DNA of 64,000 nucleotides from Sutcliffiella horikoshii (GTDB taxonomy: Bacteria > Bacillota > Bacilli > Bacillales > Bacillaceae_I), in NCBI RefSeq assembly GCF_002157855.1, contig NZ_CP020880.1, positions 1,178,001-1,242,000 of the forward strand, given 5' to 3'. A program made the position numbers and the translations under genes. The notes under the pieces were generated by a model. It did not search any database, was not told the DNA's origin, and worked only from the letters and a program-made list of their open reading frames with translations. Each line of letters opens with the position of its first letter. Positions within the stretch are counted from its first letter, which is position 1. Of the stretch, positions 1 through 8,672 are shown piece by piece.

Positions 1-186
1 ACAACAATAATTACCACACACCGCCTATCTGGGGTACAGCATGCTGATTGGATTATTGTGTTGGAAGACGGAAAAATTGTAGAATCCGGCATGCATGACC
101 AGTTGATGGCCATCGGAGGCTGGTACAAAGAACAGTTTGTTAGGCAGCAAGTTCAATCGCCAAAAGGAGGCGAGGTTTTAACATGA
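1..186 (+). CDS. bmrC: ABC multidrug exporter half-transporter, C-terminal end (BmrC/YheI-like)
   Basis: Only the last 61 codons of the gene lie inside the window; the frame is open from base 1 to a TGA at 184-186. The visible peptide is the end of an ABC nucleotide-binding domain: the H-switch segment (ITTHRLS), the following strand IIVLEDGKIVESG, and the usual basic tail. It overlaps the next ABC gene by an ATGA, so the two are co-transcribed and translationally coupled. In B. subtilis this place is held by yheI (bmrC), whose product pairs with YheH (BmrD) in a heterodimeric drug exporter. The identity rests on this fragment, the coupling and synteny; the catalytic motifs are outside the window. 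Confidence 0.85.
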   Translation, partial: TTIITTHRLSGVQHADWIIVLEDGKIVESGMHDQLMAIGGWYKEQFVRQQVQSPKGGEVLT

Positions 187-2219
187 AAGACATCAAAGAA
201 ATAAAATCAGGCAAACGCCTATTTCAATATGCACTAACTCAAAAGAGAATCATCATTATTGCATTGTTCATGCTGTCCATTGCGGTTGCAGCAGAATTGA
301 CTGGTCCTTTTATCGCTAAAAGAATGATTGACGAGCATATTCTTGGCATTGAAAAAGCTTGGATCGAAACAGAGCAAGATGGTGAAAATCGAGTATATTT
401 TGAAGGAAACTATTATGGCAGGGAAGACAGGGAAGAAGAAAGTGCAACCTCTGAAAACACAGCAAGGATACTTCAGGTCGGCAGAGAGTATTATTTCTTG
501 CCTTCAGATATCCGCTTTGATGGGGAAAGGTCTGCTTCTAATAGTGAGGTCACCATTAGAAGAGGAGAAGAGGAGCAAAGCTATCCTGCGCAAAAATTGA
601 CTAACAGTGAATTGATCAACTTTTATCAGCCAGAAGTAAAATATATTATCTATCTTGTAGGGTTATATTTTGCCTTGCTTGTAGTGGCTTCATTTTTTCA
701 ATACGGCCAAAGTTATTATCTTCAGACATCTGCCAACCGCATCATTCAGAAAATGAGGGAGGATGTGTTTGGGCAGATACAGAAATTACCGATACAATAC
801 TTTGATCATCTCCCTGCAGGGAAAGTAGTATCAAGGATTACCAATGACACGGAAACGATCAAGGAGTTATATGTAACAGTCCTTGCAACATTCTTTTCGG
901 GACTGATTTATATAACTGGAATTTATATCGCATTATTTTTACTTGATGTAAGGTTGGCCTTAATTTGCTTGACCTTAATACCGATTCTAATTGTATGGTT
1001 TATTTTTTACCGTAAATATGCCTCTGTTTATAATCATAAAATCAGAGCGCTTCTAAGTGATATAAACGGGAATATTAATGAGTCTATTCAAGGGATGACC
1101 ATCATCCAAGCCTTTAGACGTCAAAAGAAGGCAACAGAAGAGTTTGAAGGGTGGAATGAGCAGCATTTCACTTACCAAAATAAACTGTTAAGTCTAAATG
1201 CGTTAACATCCCATAACCTTGTGGGGGTACTTAGGAATATTTCATTTGTCGTCGTGATTTGGTATTTTGGAGGTGCTTCTTTAGGGATTGGAACCATTGT
1301 TTCACTAGGGGTTTTATATGCATTTGTTGACTACTTAGGTAGAATGTTCGGTCCGATTACCGGGATGGTCAATCAATTGGCAAACCTAGAACAGGCACGT
1401 GTGTCTGCGGTCCGCGTGTTTGAGTTGATGGATGAAGCGGGAGTTCAGGTTTCTGATATAAAACATCCCCGCTATGAAGGAAATGTTTCCTTTCAGTCTG
1501 TTTGGTTTGGTTACAAGGAAAATGAATATGTGTTAAAGGATATTTCCTTTACTGCTTCAAAAGGGGAGACAGTAGCACTGGTCGGGCATACTGGATCAGG
1601 AAAGAGCTCGATCATGAATCTTTTATTCCGTTTTTATGATATTGAAAAAGGGAAAATCGTCATTGATGGGCAAAACATTCAGGAATTGCCCAAACAGGCA
1701 ATCAGACAGCATATGGGAATCGTACTTCAGGATCCGTTCTTGTTTACTGGGACGATTGCATCTAATGTAAGTCTAGATGATTCCTCCATTTCCATGGATC
1801 GCGTGAAAAAGGCACTAGAGGATGTAGGGGCAATGGATTTTATCAACGCCTTGCCAAAAGGACTGGAGGAGCCAGTGATTGAAAAAGGAAGTACGTTATC
1901 TTCCGGACAACGTCAACTGATCTCCTTCGCACGTGCTCTTGCGTTCGACCCGGCTATCTTGATTCTTGACGAGGCGACAGCAAGTATTGATACAGAAACG
2001 GAAGCCGTTATCCAGCAGGCATTAGAAGTATTGAAAAAAGGAAGAACCACTTTCATCATTGCCCACCGACTTTCTACTATTAAAAACGCAGATCAAATAC
2101 TTGTACTTGACCGCGGAGAAATAGTGGAGCGAGGCAACCATTCCGAACTAATGGAGAGAAAAGGCAAGTATTATCAGATGTACGAATTGCAGCAAGGTAG
2201 CAAGGATCTTGCTGTCTAA
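183..2219 (+). CDS. bmrD: ABC multidrug exporter half-transporter BmrD (YheH)
   Basis: This 678-residue protein is a fused membrane and ATPase half-transporter that would partner the upstream product in the membrane. The first membrane helix (about residues 22-45) is followed by a large polar insert (about residues 55-145) before the second helix; I recall the same in YheH and not in simple exporters. The nucleotide-binding domain has Walker A GHTGSGKSS near residue 468, signature LSSGQ near 571 and Walker B ILILDEATASID near 590 with the catalytic Glu kept, so this is probably the hydrolysing half. The start ATG overlaps the preceding stop, behind an AAAAGGAGG ribosome site. A hairpin terminator follows directly. 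Confidence 0.93.
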   Translation: MKDIKEIKSGKRLFQYALTQKRIIIIALFMLSIAVAAELTGPFIAKRMIDEHILGIEKAWIETEQDGENRVYFEGNYYGREDREEESATSENTARILQVGREYYFLPSDIRFDGERSASNSEVTIRRGEEEQSYPAQKLTNSELINFYQPEVKYIIYLVGLYFALLVVASFFQYGQSYYLQTSANRIIQKMREDVFGQIQKLPIQYFDHLPAGKVVSRITNDTETIKELYVTVLATFFSGLIYITGIYIALFLLDVRLALICLTLIPILIVWFIFYRKYASVYNHKIRALLSDINGNINESIQGMTIIQAFRRQKKATEEFEGWNEQHFTYQNKLLSLNALTSHNLVGVLRNISFVVVIWYFGGASLGIGTIVSLGVLYAFVDYLGRMFGPITGMVNQLANLEQARVSAVRVFELMDEAGVQVSDIKHPRYEGNVSFQSVWFGYKENEYVLKDISFTASKGETVALVGHTGSGKSSIMNLLFRFYDIEKGKIVIDGQNIQELPKQAIRQHMGIVLQDPFLFTGTIASNVSLDDSSISMDRVKKALEDVGAMDFINALPKGLEEPVIEKGSTLSSGQRQLISFARALAFDPAILILDEATASIDTETEAVIQQALEVLKKGRTTFIIAHRLSTIKNADQILVLDRGEIVERGNHSELMERKGKYYQMYELQQGSKDLAV

Positions 2220-2227
2220 AATCTTGA

Positions 2228-2263
2228 GGCTACAGGGAGGAAGATTCCCCGTAGCCTTTTTGT
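2228..2263 (+). terminator. Rho-independent terminator after bmrCD
   Basis: GGCTACAGGG pairs with CCCCGTAGCC (one mismatch) and is followed by TTTTTG. It sits 8 bases after the bmrD stop. Confidence 0.85.
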
Positions 2264-2309
2264 TATTTTTATGGATATTGGGAGAAAATAAATATGTAAA
2301 ACAAAGTCT

Positions 2310-2338
2310 TTGACAAGCTTAAAGACTTCTTATACTAT
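2310..2338 (+). promoter_or_regulatory. Sigma-A type promoter of the tcy operon
   Basis: TTGACA at 2310-2315 and TACTAT at 2333-2338 with a 17-bp spacer; an overlapping TATACT at 2331 gives a 15-bp spacer. The start codon of the first gene is about 50 bp downstream. Confidence 0.65.
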
Positions 2339-2390
2339 ACAATATGTTGCGTGAAAATAATTCATATAAGAATACTGGGGGTTTAACAGA

Positions 2391-3206
2391 ATGAAGAAAA
2401 TTTTATCTATATTCACATTACTTTTACTATCTGCAGTAGTGTTAACTGCATGTGGTACAACGAATAATAACGGTGCTGGAGGAGATGCTCCTAAAGAATC
2501 GGATAATCTTCTTAGCAAGGTGGAAGAAGAAGGGGAACTTCTAGTAGGAACAGAAGGTACATACCCTCCATTTACATTCCATGATGAGTCTGGAAAGTTG
2601 ACAGGTTTTGATGTAGAAATAGCAGAAGCGATTGCTGAAAAAATGGGTGTAGAAGTAAAATTCATGGAAACACAATGGGATGCTATGTTTGCAGGTCTTG
2701 ATTCTAAGCGCTTTGATATGATTGCAAACCAAGTGGGAATCCGTGAAGACCGTTTAGAAAAATACGATTTCTCAGACCACTATATTACTTCAGCTGCAGT
2801 ACTAGTAGCAAAAGAAGATAATGATGAAATAAATAGTTTTGAAGATATTGAAGGCAAGAAGTCTGCTCAATCTCTAACAAGTAATTATGCAGATATTGCG
2901 CGTGAGTATAAAGCTGAAATTGAAGGCGTTGAAGGATTCAACCAAGCGGTAGAACTAATTAACTCCAATCGTGTTGATGTAACGATCAATGATAAATTAT
3001 CTGTTCTTGATTTCCAAAAAAACCGTCCAAATGCACAAATTAAAATTGTTGATGAAGCGGGAGATGCAGCGCAGAGTGGCATGATGTTCCGCAAAGGCAG
3101 TGATGAGTTAGTAGAAGCGGTAAATAAAGCACTTGCTGAAATTATCGAAGACGGAACGTATGAAGAAATTTCAGAGAAATGGTTTGGTGAAAATGTACTT
3201 AACTAA
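2391..3206 (+). CDS. tcyA: Amino-acid (probably L-cystine) ABC transporter substrate-binding lipoprotein
   Basis: The 271-residue product starts with a lipoprotein signal peptide ending in the lipobox LTAC, with Cys21 as the predicted lipidated residue. The remainder is a family-3 periplasmic-type solute-binding protein, with the hallmark [11 protein letters not shown] near residue 55 and [11 protein letters not shown] after it. It is followed by a polar amino-acid permease and an ATPase. The sizes of the three proteins (271, 233, 247) fit the TcyABC cystine importer of Bacillus as I remember it (about 268, 234, 247), which is why cystine is the first guess. Other polar amino acids cannot be excluded by eye. 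The last 14 bases overlap the permease gene. Confidence 0.8.
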   Translation: MKKILSIFTLLLLSAVVLTACGTTNNNGAGGDAPKESDNLLSKVEEEGELLVGTEGTYPPFTFHDESGKLTGFDVEIAEAIAEKMGVEVKFMETQWDAMFAGLDSKRFDMIANQVGIREDRLEKYDFSDHYITSAAVLVAKEDNDEINSFEDIEGKKSAQSLTSNYADIAREYKAEIEGVEGFNQAVELINSNRVDVTINDKLSVLDFQKNRPNAQIKIVDEAGDAAQSGMMFRKGSDELVEAVNKALAEIIEDGTYEEISEKWFGENVLN

Positions 3207-3894
3207 TATCCTGACAGATCCTGAACGTTTAGATAGATGGATGACAATCGCACAAAGTTCCCTTCTCCCTTTGGTGAAGGGAGCTTTGTCTTATACAATC
3301 CCATTGACGCTGCTTTCCTTCAGTTTTGGGTTGATGATTGCCATTTTAACGGCATTGGCACGAATATCGCCTGTAAAACCATTACAGATAGTAGCTAGAA
3401 TTTATGTTTCGATTATTCGTGGAACTCCTCTTTTAGTGCAATTATTTATAATTTTTTATGGATTGCCTTCCATTGGGATTACCATCGATTCTTTTCCAGC
3501 CGCAGTGATTGCATTTTCCTTAAATGTAGGAGCATATGCATCGGAAATAATCCGTGCGGCGATCCTTTCCACACCAAAAGGACAATGGGAAGCGGCATAT
3601 TCCATGGGGATGAGTTATCCTCAAGCGCTTAGACGAATCATATTGCCACAGGCAGCAAGAGTTTCGATTCCACCATTGTCTAATTCATTTATTAGCTTGG
3701 TAAAGGATACATCGCTTGCTTCCTTAATTCTCGTAACAGAGATGTTCAGGGTGGCGCAACAGATTGCTGCAACCAACTATGAATTCCTGTTACTTTATGC
3801 GCAAGCAGGCGCCATCTATTGGGTAATATGCTTCTGCTTGTCACTTGTTCAAGGTAGAGTGGAACGCCGTTTGGACAGATATGTTGCAAAATGA
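3193..3894 (+). CDS. tcyB: Amino-acid (probably L-cystine) ABC transporter permease
   Basis: A 233-residue hydrophobic protein with about five membrane segments. The permease EAA loop ([16 protein letters not shown], around residue 135) contacts the ATPase. The start was placed at ATG 3193, inside the last codons of the binding-protein gene, which gives the [13 protein letters not shown] terminus and a size close to the family. The frame stays open upstream to 3133, but the extra residues only shadow the binding-protein gene. The order binding protein, permease, ATPase marks a polar amino-acid uptake operon. Confidence 0.82.
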   Translation: MYLTNILTDPERLDRWMTIAQSSLLPLVKGALSYTIPLTLLSFSFGLMIAILTALARISPVKPLQIVARIYVSIIRGTPLLVQLFIIFYGLPSIGITIDSFPAAVIAFSLNVGAYASEIIRAAILSTPKGQWEAAYSMGMSYPQALRRIILPQAARVSIPPLSNSFISLVKDTSLASLILVTEMFRVAQQIAATNYEFLLLYAQAGAIYWVICFCLSLVQGRVERRLDRYVAK

Positions 3895-3933
3895 TTTTTT
3901 TAGAAAACAGCCATTTATAAAGGAGCTCAAGAT

Positions 3934-4677
3934 ATGATATCAGTACAGAGCTTATACAAGCAGTTCGGAGAGTTAGAAGTATTAAAAGGCATCGATTTAA
4001 ACGTGGAGCAAGGAAAGGTGGTAGTGGTAATAGGTCCATCTGGATCTGGTAAAACCACCCTTCTGCGTTGCTTGAATATATTAGAAACTCCTACTTCCGG
4101 TAAAGTGGAAATCGATCAGCAAGCCCTTGATTTTTCCGGAAAAGTATCTTCCAACAAGATTGCCAGCTTTAGAAGACTAACTGGTATGGTGTTTCAAAGT
4201 TATAATCTATTCCCTCATAAAACGGCCCTTCAGAATGTGATGGAAGGTCCAATCACAGTGAAAAAAGAGGCAAAGGCAAAGGTGGAAGAGAGAGCTAAAA
4301 GGTTGCTTGAAAAGGTTGGCCTTGGAGATAAACTGGACTTTTATCCTTTTCAGCTTTCAGGCGGCCAACAGCAACGTGTCGGAATTGCCCGCGCACTTGC
4401 AATGGAGCCGAAAGTGATGCTGTTTGATGAACCTACTTCTGCACTAGATCCCGAACTTGTCGGAGAGGTGCTAAGAGTAATGAAGGAATTGGCACAGGAA
4501 GGGATGACCATGGTGGTCGTTACCCATGAAATGAAATTTGCCAAGGAAGTGGCAGATGAAGTGATTTTCATGGATGACGGAAAGATTGTCGAGAAGGGGA
4601 AACCTGCAGAGATATTTGAAAATCCAAAGACAGATCGAACGAAGCAATTCCTTCGTATGATTGAAAGTGGAGTTTGA
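3934..4677 (+). CDS. tcyC: Amino-acid (probably L-cystine) ABC transporter ATP-binding protein
   Basis: This 247-residue cytoplasmic ATPase energises the importer encoded just upstream. Walker [10 protein letters not shown] lies at about residues 34-42, the signature [10 protein letters not shown] near 140, and Walker [13 protein letters not shown] near 160, followed by the switch His in VVVTHEM. The size and motifs fit the polar amino-acid uptake (PAAT) subfamily. The gene begins 39 bp after the permease stop behind an AAAGGAG ribosome site and is closed by a strong terminator, so tcyABC forms a complete operon. Confidence 0.85.
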   Translation: MISVQSLYKQFGELEVLKGIDLNVEQGKVVVVIGPSGSGKTTLLRCLNILETPTSGKVEIDQQALDFSGKVSSNKIASFRRLTGMVFQSYNLFPHKTALQNVMEGPITVKKEAKAKVEERAKRLLEKVGLGDKLDFYPFQLSGGQQQRVGIARALAMEPKVMLFDEPTSALDPELVGEVLRVMKELAQEGMTMVVVTHEMKFAKEVADEVIFMDDGKIVEKGKPAEIFENPKTDRTKQFLRMIESGV

Positions 4678-4687
4678 TTATATAGAA

Positions 4688-4724
4688 AATCCCCGTTACT
4701 GTTAAAAGTGACGGGGATTTCATT
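4688..4724 (+). terminator. Rho-independent terminator after tcyC
   Basis: AAATCCCCGTTACT pairs with AGTGACGGGGATTT through one G-T wobble. The arm ends in TTT followed by CATTT. The sequence from 4725 to 4969 holds no gene that I can support; it is AT-rich with a few scattered CGGTCA/CGGACA motifs. Confidence 0.8.
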
Positions 4725-4969
4725 TAGCTTTAACTTGGTTGTTTTTTTGAGGTAGCAATGAAAAAAAAGCTGTAGTTTCAAAGGAAAATGCGTCAGTTTT
4801 TACTGTGTTTTTTTGGTTCGGACACTTTGCTTCTATCTTTGGACAAAAAAGGGTCTTATTTGTAAAGGTTTCAGACTAATTTCCACAGACTACGGTCAAC
4901 TTTCACAAAACTTCGGTCAAAAATCAAAAATCTTCGGACATTTGAACAGACCAAGCTAATAAATCAGCA

Positions 4970-6052
4970 TCAAATGTATTTCTGCATATAGTCTGTATCA
5001 ATCTTATTCTTCAGCTTCCATGCTAGCTTGCTGTGAATTGTAAAGCGTCCGTATTGCAGTAAGGCTTCTTTATTACCTGTGGATAGTAATGATAAAAACT
5101 GACGTTGGGGAGTGAATGTAGAACACACTTCACCATTTAAGTAGCTGGTGATGTTTTTCCAAAGCAACTCCGCTTGTCTCACAGCATATACGCCGTTTTT
5201 AGGAAGGTCAGGAAACGATTCAAGAGTTATACAATCACCTGCTCCAAAAATGAACGGTAGCCCTTTAGCTTGAAGTGTTTTTTCAGTCAAAAGAAAGCCA
5301 TTCTGATCACAAGGAAGCGTACTTCTCTTAAAGATGTCAGGTGAGCTTGGGCCAGTCAACCACAGAACTTGAGAATGAGGTAGGCTTCTTCCGTTTTGTG
5401 TTATAACATGACTCTCATTCATTTCTTCTACACTATCATCCTCAATTACTGTAAGTCCTTTCCATACAGCTATTTCTTTTATCACTTTGGAGGTTTTGCT
5501 GGAGGAAGAGGGCAACAGCTTCGAGGAAGTAATCAGTTTGACATTAGTGGGATAGCCGTTTTTCTTTCTCCAAGCCGTAATTGCTAAGGCAATTTCTACC
5601 CCTGAAGCCCCGCCCCCGACAACCACTGGGAAATCAACATCGCGGTATACCTTCAGCATATCTGCAAAAAGGTAATTTGGTTTAATTTGAACCATGTATT
5701 CTTCAAAAGAGGAAGGCCCCTCTATGTATGAGCCTGTATCAAATGAGACTACACTGAAAGGAATACTGGCCCCAGCCTTTGTCATAAGGGTTTTATCACA
5801 AACAGAAACCTCGGTAACTATATCCTCAGTAAACGTTACCCCTGCTTTTTCAGCCATGTCTTTTAAATCGATTCTTATTTCATCTTCTGAGTACAAGCCT
5901 TCGGTATACCCCGAAAACATACCTGAGTAGTATTGATACTGATTTGGTGAGATTAACAAAATGTTTTGATCTGGAAAAGGGAATTTATTTTTCCTTATAT
6001 CCAACAAACACTTCAAATGGGCGTGGCCTCCACCAACTAATACAATGTTCAA
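4970..6052 (-). CDS. FAD-dependent pyridine nucleotide-disulphide oxidoreductase (NDH-2-like)
   Basis: The 360-residue protein has two dinucleotide-binding folds. The N-terminal FAD site VLVGGGHAHLK is at about residues 4-14, and the NAD(P)H site VVVGGGASGVEIALAI near residue 142. A C-terminal FAD contact follows in FIFGAGDCI near 270. This is the plan of type-2 NADH dehydrogenases and of the oxidoreductase domain fused to some selenide-water dikinases; no redox-active CxxxxC pair is apparent. The likely start is TTG at 6052, eight bases after AAAGGCGG. The C-terminus has no clear membrane helix, so electron acceptor and location are unknown. The gene stands alone and is not part of the B. 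subtilis order. Confidence 0.75.
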   Translation of the reverse strand: MNIVLVGGGHAHLKCLLDIRKNKFPFPDQNILLISPNQYQYYSGMFSGYTEGLYSEDEIRIDLKDMAEKAGVTFTEDIVTEVSVCDKTLMTKAGASIPFSVVSFDTGSYIEGPSSFEEYMVQIKPNYLFADMLKVYRDVDFPVVVGGGASGVEIALAITAWRKKNGYPTNVKLITSSKLLPSSSSKTSKVIKEIAVWKGLTVIEDDSVEEMNESHVITQNGRSLPHSQVLWLTGPSSPDIFKRSTLPCDQNGFLLTEKTLQAKGLPFIFGAGDCITLESFPDLPKNGVYAVRQAELLWKNITSYLNGEVCSTFTPQRQFLSLLSTGNKEALLQYGRFTIHSKLAWKLKNKIDTDYMQKYI

Positions 6053-6113
6053 TCACTTCGCCGCCTTTATGGTTTTGGCTAAAGTGTAATATATTATAGG
6101 GGTAAATACTAAT

Positions 6114-6514
6114 TTAATGAGTCAGGGCTTCTCCTTTAGGAGAGGGATCATATTTTCTGGGGTTGGGTCCGTATTTGTTATCGTGCTCACTTTCAATGCA
6201 TGCGAATACTAAAAGAATTATCCCTCCTACAATCGGTATTAATATGATTAAATACCACCATCCGCTTTTACCAATATCATGAAGTCTTCTTACATTTATG
6301 GAAATAACGGGTATGATTGTCCCGAGGATAAAAATTAGATAAAAGAGACCAAAGATACCAACGATTATTTCGGAATCTTGATAAAAGTAAGCTACAAACA
6401 TAGGTATTACCCAAAAATGACGGAATGTACAAGCGTGAAAATCCAATACTCCTTCCTCCTAGCCCTCCCACTAAAATTAAAATAGTTTCTAAACCCCTCT
6501 AAATACCAGTGCAT
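6114..6514 (-). pseudogene. DUF805 membrane protein, broken by a single-base frameshift
   Basis: Reading leftward, an ATG at 6514 behind GGAGG opens a frame with the DUF805 N-terminal signature (NYFNFSGRARRKEYWIFTL) that stops at TAA 6409-6407. The remaining domain, including VRRLHDIGKSGWWYLI and DNKYGPNP, continues in the next frame to the stop at 6114. One extra G in the GGG run near 6412 would join the halves into a normal DUF805 protein of about 133 residues with several membrane helices. Either the base was lost in this strain or the read has a homopolymer error. DUF805 proteins are small inner-membrane proteins of unknown function. Confidence 0.8.
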
Positions 6515-6641
6515 CTTTTTTCCTCCTATTCACAACCTAATTTAAAAGCTTCAAGTTTCAATACCCAAACCACAAAATCTTTATACCATTTTTTGAAAAT
6601 ATGTTAATATATACAAATTAAATTCTAGTAATAACAAAGCA

Positions 6642-6665
6642 AGGCACCCCAAAAATGAGGTGCCT
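6642..6665 (-). terminator. Terminator of the sspB-like gene
   Basis: AGGCACC and GGTGCCT form a hairpin about 45 bp beyond the stop codon. On the minus strand it is followed by a moderately T-rich tract (TTGCTTTGTTATT). Confidence 0.6.
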
Positions 6666-6709
6666 CAAGCCATACATATAAAATTATGTTGCTACATAAA
6701 AACTAAAAC

Positions 6710-6910
6710 TTATCTTCCGCCTAGGGATTGCTCAGCCATTTGAACTAGACGCTTAGTGATTTCTCCACCAACAGATCCGTTAGCGCGAGCAGTTGTGTCT
6801 GCACCAAGATTTACACCAAATTCAGTTGCGATTTCGTACTTCATTTGGTCGATAGCTGCTTGAGCTCCAGGTGCTACTAATTGATTTGACGAATTGTTTC
6901 TGCTTGCCAT
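6710..6910 (-). CDS. sspB: Alpha/beta-type small acid-soluble spore protein
   Basis: A 66-residue protein that coats and protects DNA in the dormant spore. It carries the two conserved family blocks: [14 protein letters not shown] ([15 protein letters not shown]) and [17 protein letters not shown]. The cleavage region for the germination protease GPR lies around EIATEFG. The start was placed at ATG 6910 (MASRNN...), nine bases after AGGAGATGA; an ATG four codons upstream touches the ribosome site and is unlikely. The symbol follows synteny, since sspB lies near yheE in B. subtilis; alpha/beta SASPs are too alike to separate paralogues by eye. Expression late in the forespore is expected from the family. 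Confidence 0.9.
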   Translation of the reverse strand: MASRNNSSNQLVAPGAQAAIDQMKYEIATEFGVNLGADTTARANGSVGGEITKRLVQMAEQSLGGR

Positions 6911-7170
6911 GATGTGATTCATCTCCTCGTACTATAGTTTTGGCTGGACCAACTGGGGTTGCACCAGTAAGTGCAGAGGTCTCTGCTGCCGTCTAGGCTT
7001 GGTCCATTGGGTGATAAGTTGTTACTTGTATTATAGGAATTTCCTAAAATCTTTATCCATTTATTTTTAGGTAATTTATGGATATTGTCTATTTTAGTAA
7101 TACGCATATTTGTAGATAAGATGTAAAAATTAATGAAAAGCAGAAGTAGTAAGGAACTGGAGGGGCTTTT

Positions 7171-7413
7171 ATGGAGATATGTCCGCTATGTAATGGGTTG
7201 GAAGAATATCATGGCACATGCGAATCTTGTGGCAGCATGCTTAATGATACTGGGAAGGTGACGGACTATTTGGATGACTACAGTGCATATATGGAGATAA
7301 ACCTGTTGAAGATGGTGGATGGAGATGTAAACAGTGTGGAAAATCATATTTGCCTACATTTGTTCAATTGTGCAGTTTGCCAAAAAGAGCAGATCATTCC
7401 TATTCAAGAATAA
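7171..7413 (+). CDS. Small Cys-rich zinc-ribbon-like protein, unknown function
   Basis: An 80-residue acidic protein. Two cysteine pairs near the N-terminus (CPLC at residues 4-7 and CESC at about 17-20) resemble a zinc ribbon. A third CAVC pair near residue 68 is preceded by HICLHLFN, so two metal sites are possible. The start ATG follows an AACTGGAGGGG ribosome site, which supports real translation. I do not recognise a named family. It is convergent with msmX, sharing a bidirectional terminator. Confidence 0.7.
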   Translation: MEICPLCNGLEEYHGTCESCGSMLNDTGKVTDYLDDYSAYMEINLLKMVDGDVNSVENHICLHLFNCAVCQKEQIIPIQE

Positions 7414-7416
7414 AAA

Positions 7417-7440
7417 AACAGGCCGGTAAGGGCCTGTTTT
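7417..7440. terminator. Bidirectional terminator between the Cys-rich gene and msmX
   Basis: AACAGGCC, a 6-base loop, and GGCCTGTT form a perfect hairpin flanked by an A-run on the left and TTTT on the right, so it can serve both converging genes. Confidence 0.85.
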
Positions 7441-7451
7441 GTAAAAGTATA

Positions 7452-8555
7452 TTATTTAGAACGAATACGAGATTCTGTTTCAAGGTCGAAGAAGTGGCAT
7501 TTGTTCATATCCAATGCAAGTTGAAGCTTTTGTTGAGGCTTCACGTCTGTACGGGAATCAACACGTGCTACGAAATCTTGGCCGTTGATTTGAGAGTAAA
7601 GCATAGATTCTGCACCTAGAAGTTCAGATACTTCAATTACAGCTGTAATAGTAGTACCAACAGATGATTCAATGAAAACAGGCTCATCGTGGATATCTTC
7701 TGGACGAATTCCAAGGATGATTTCTTTTCCTACATATCCTTGTTCGCGAAGTACCTTCATTTTTCCTTCTGGAACAGCAATTTTCTGTTCGCCGATTAGG
7801 AATGCTCCATCTTCAAGTTTACCGTTGAAAAAGTTCATAGCAGGAGATCCAATGAATCCGCCTACGAATACGTTTTCTGGGTTTTCGTAAACTTCTTTTG
7901 GTGAACCAACTTGCTGGATGATACCGTCTTTCATAACAACAAGGCGTGTTGCCATTGTCATTGCTTCAGTTTGGTCATGCGTTACATAGATAGTTGTCGT
8001 TTGCAGGCGTTGGTGAAGCTTAGAAATCTCAGCACGCATCGCTACACGAAGCTTTGCATCAAGGTTGGATAAAGGCTCATCCATTAGGAAGACTTTTGCA
8101 TCACGAACGATTGCACGACCTAGTGCTACACGTTGACGCTGACCACCGGATAATGCTTTTGGTTTACGATCAAGGTATTGCTCCAAGCCAAGGATTGCTG
8201 CAGCTTCTTTTACGCGGCGGTCAATCTCTTCTTTAGGGAACTTACGTAATTTTAATCCGAATGCCATGTTGTCATAGACATTCATGTGCGGATATAGTGC
8301 ATAGTTTTGGAATACCATTGCGATGTCGCGGTCTTTTGGTGCAACGTCGTTCATTCTTTTGCCGTCAATTACGAAGTCACCTTTTGAGATTTCTTCAAGA
8401 CCAGCAATCATACGTAGAGTTGTGGATTTACCGCAACCTGATGGACCTACGAATACGATAAATTCTTTGTCTTTGATGTGTAAGTTGAAGTCTTTAACTG
8501 CTGTTACGTCGCCTTCGTAGACTTTGTAGATATGATTGAGTTGTAATTCTGCCAT
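7452..8555 (-). CDS. msmX: Multi-sugar ABC importer ATP-binding protein MsmX
   Basis: The 367-residue ATPase matches the MsmX/UgpC class that powers several carbohydrate importers in Bacillus. Walker A GPSGCGKSTT is near residue 38, the signature LSGGQRQRVALGRAIVR near 135, and Walker B FLMDEPLSNLDAKLR near 155. A C-terminal regulatory (TOBE-type) domain covers about residues 240-367. No permease or binding-protein gene is adjacent, as expected for a shared ATPase. A perfect CcpA site lies in the promoter region, suggesting glucose control. A PucR-type regulator gene lies upstream in the same direction. In B. subtilis, as I recall, msmX is elsewhere in the chromosome. Confidence 0.92.
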   Translation of the reverse strand: MAELQLNHIYKVYEGDVTAVKDFNLHIKDKEFIVFVGPSGCGKSTTLRMIAGLEEISKGDFVIDGKRMNDVAPKDRDIAMVFQNYALYPHMNVYDNMAFGLKLRKFPKEEIDRRVKEAAAILGLEQYLDRKPKALSGGQRQRVALGRAIVRDAKVFLMDEPLSNLDAKLRVAMRAEISKLHQRLQTTTIYVTHDQTEAMTMATRLVVMKDGIIQQVGSPKEVYENPENVFVGGFIGSPAMNFFNGKLEDGAFLIGEQKIAVPEGKMKVLREQGYVGKEIILGIRPEDIHDEPVFIESSVGTTITAVIEVSELLGAESMLYSQINGQDFVARVDSRTDVKPQQKLQLALDMNKCHFFDLETESRIRSK

Positions 8556-8569
8556 GTTTGTTTCCCCCT

Positions 8570-8584
8570 ATGAAATCGTTTTCT
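8570..8584. promoter_or_regulatory. cre (CcpA-binding) site in front of msmX
   Basis: ATGAAATCGTTTTCT fits the consensus WTGNAANCGNWNNCW at every fixed position. It lies 15 bp upstream of the msmX start codon, where bound CcpA would act as a roadblock or promoter block. Confidence 0.7.
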
Positions 8585-8640
8585 TATTCTTTTATTAGTT
8601 TACCGAAAACGCATACATTTCGTAAATGTACAAGTTGCAC

Positions 8641-8672
8641 AAAAAAAAGCAACGTCTTTGTGCAACGTTACT
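8641..8672 (-). terminator. Terminator of the PucR-type regulator gene
   Basis: On the minus strand GTAACGT and ACGTTGC pair (one wobble) and are followed by eight T. The stem overlaps the stop codon of the regulator gene. Confidence 0.75.

Noticed and set aside
4740-4969. Degenerate short repeats with CGGTCA/CGGACA
   Set aside because: Three or four imperfect matches about 20 bp apart in AT-rich DNA; too weak to call an array or operator.
6919-7107. 62-residue minus-strand frame upstream of sspB
   Set aside because: No ribosome site, composition unlike a protein, and it covers the region where the sspB promoter should be. I see no gene in 6923-7170.
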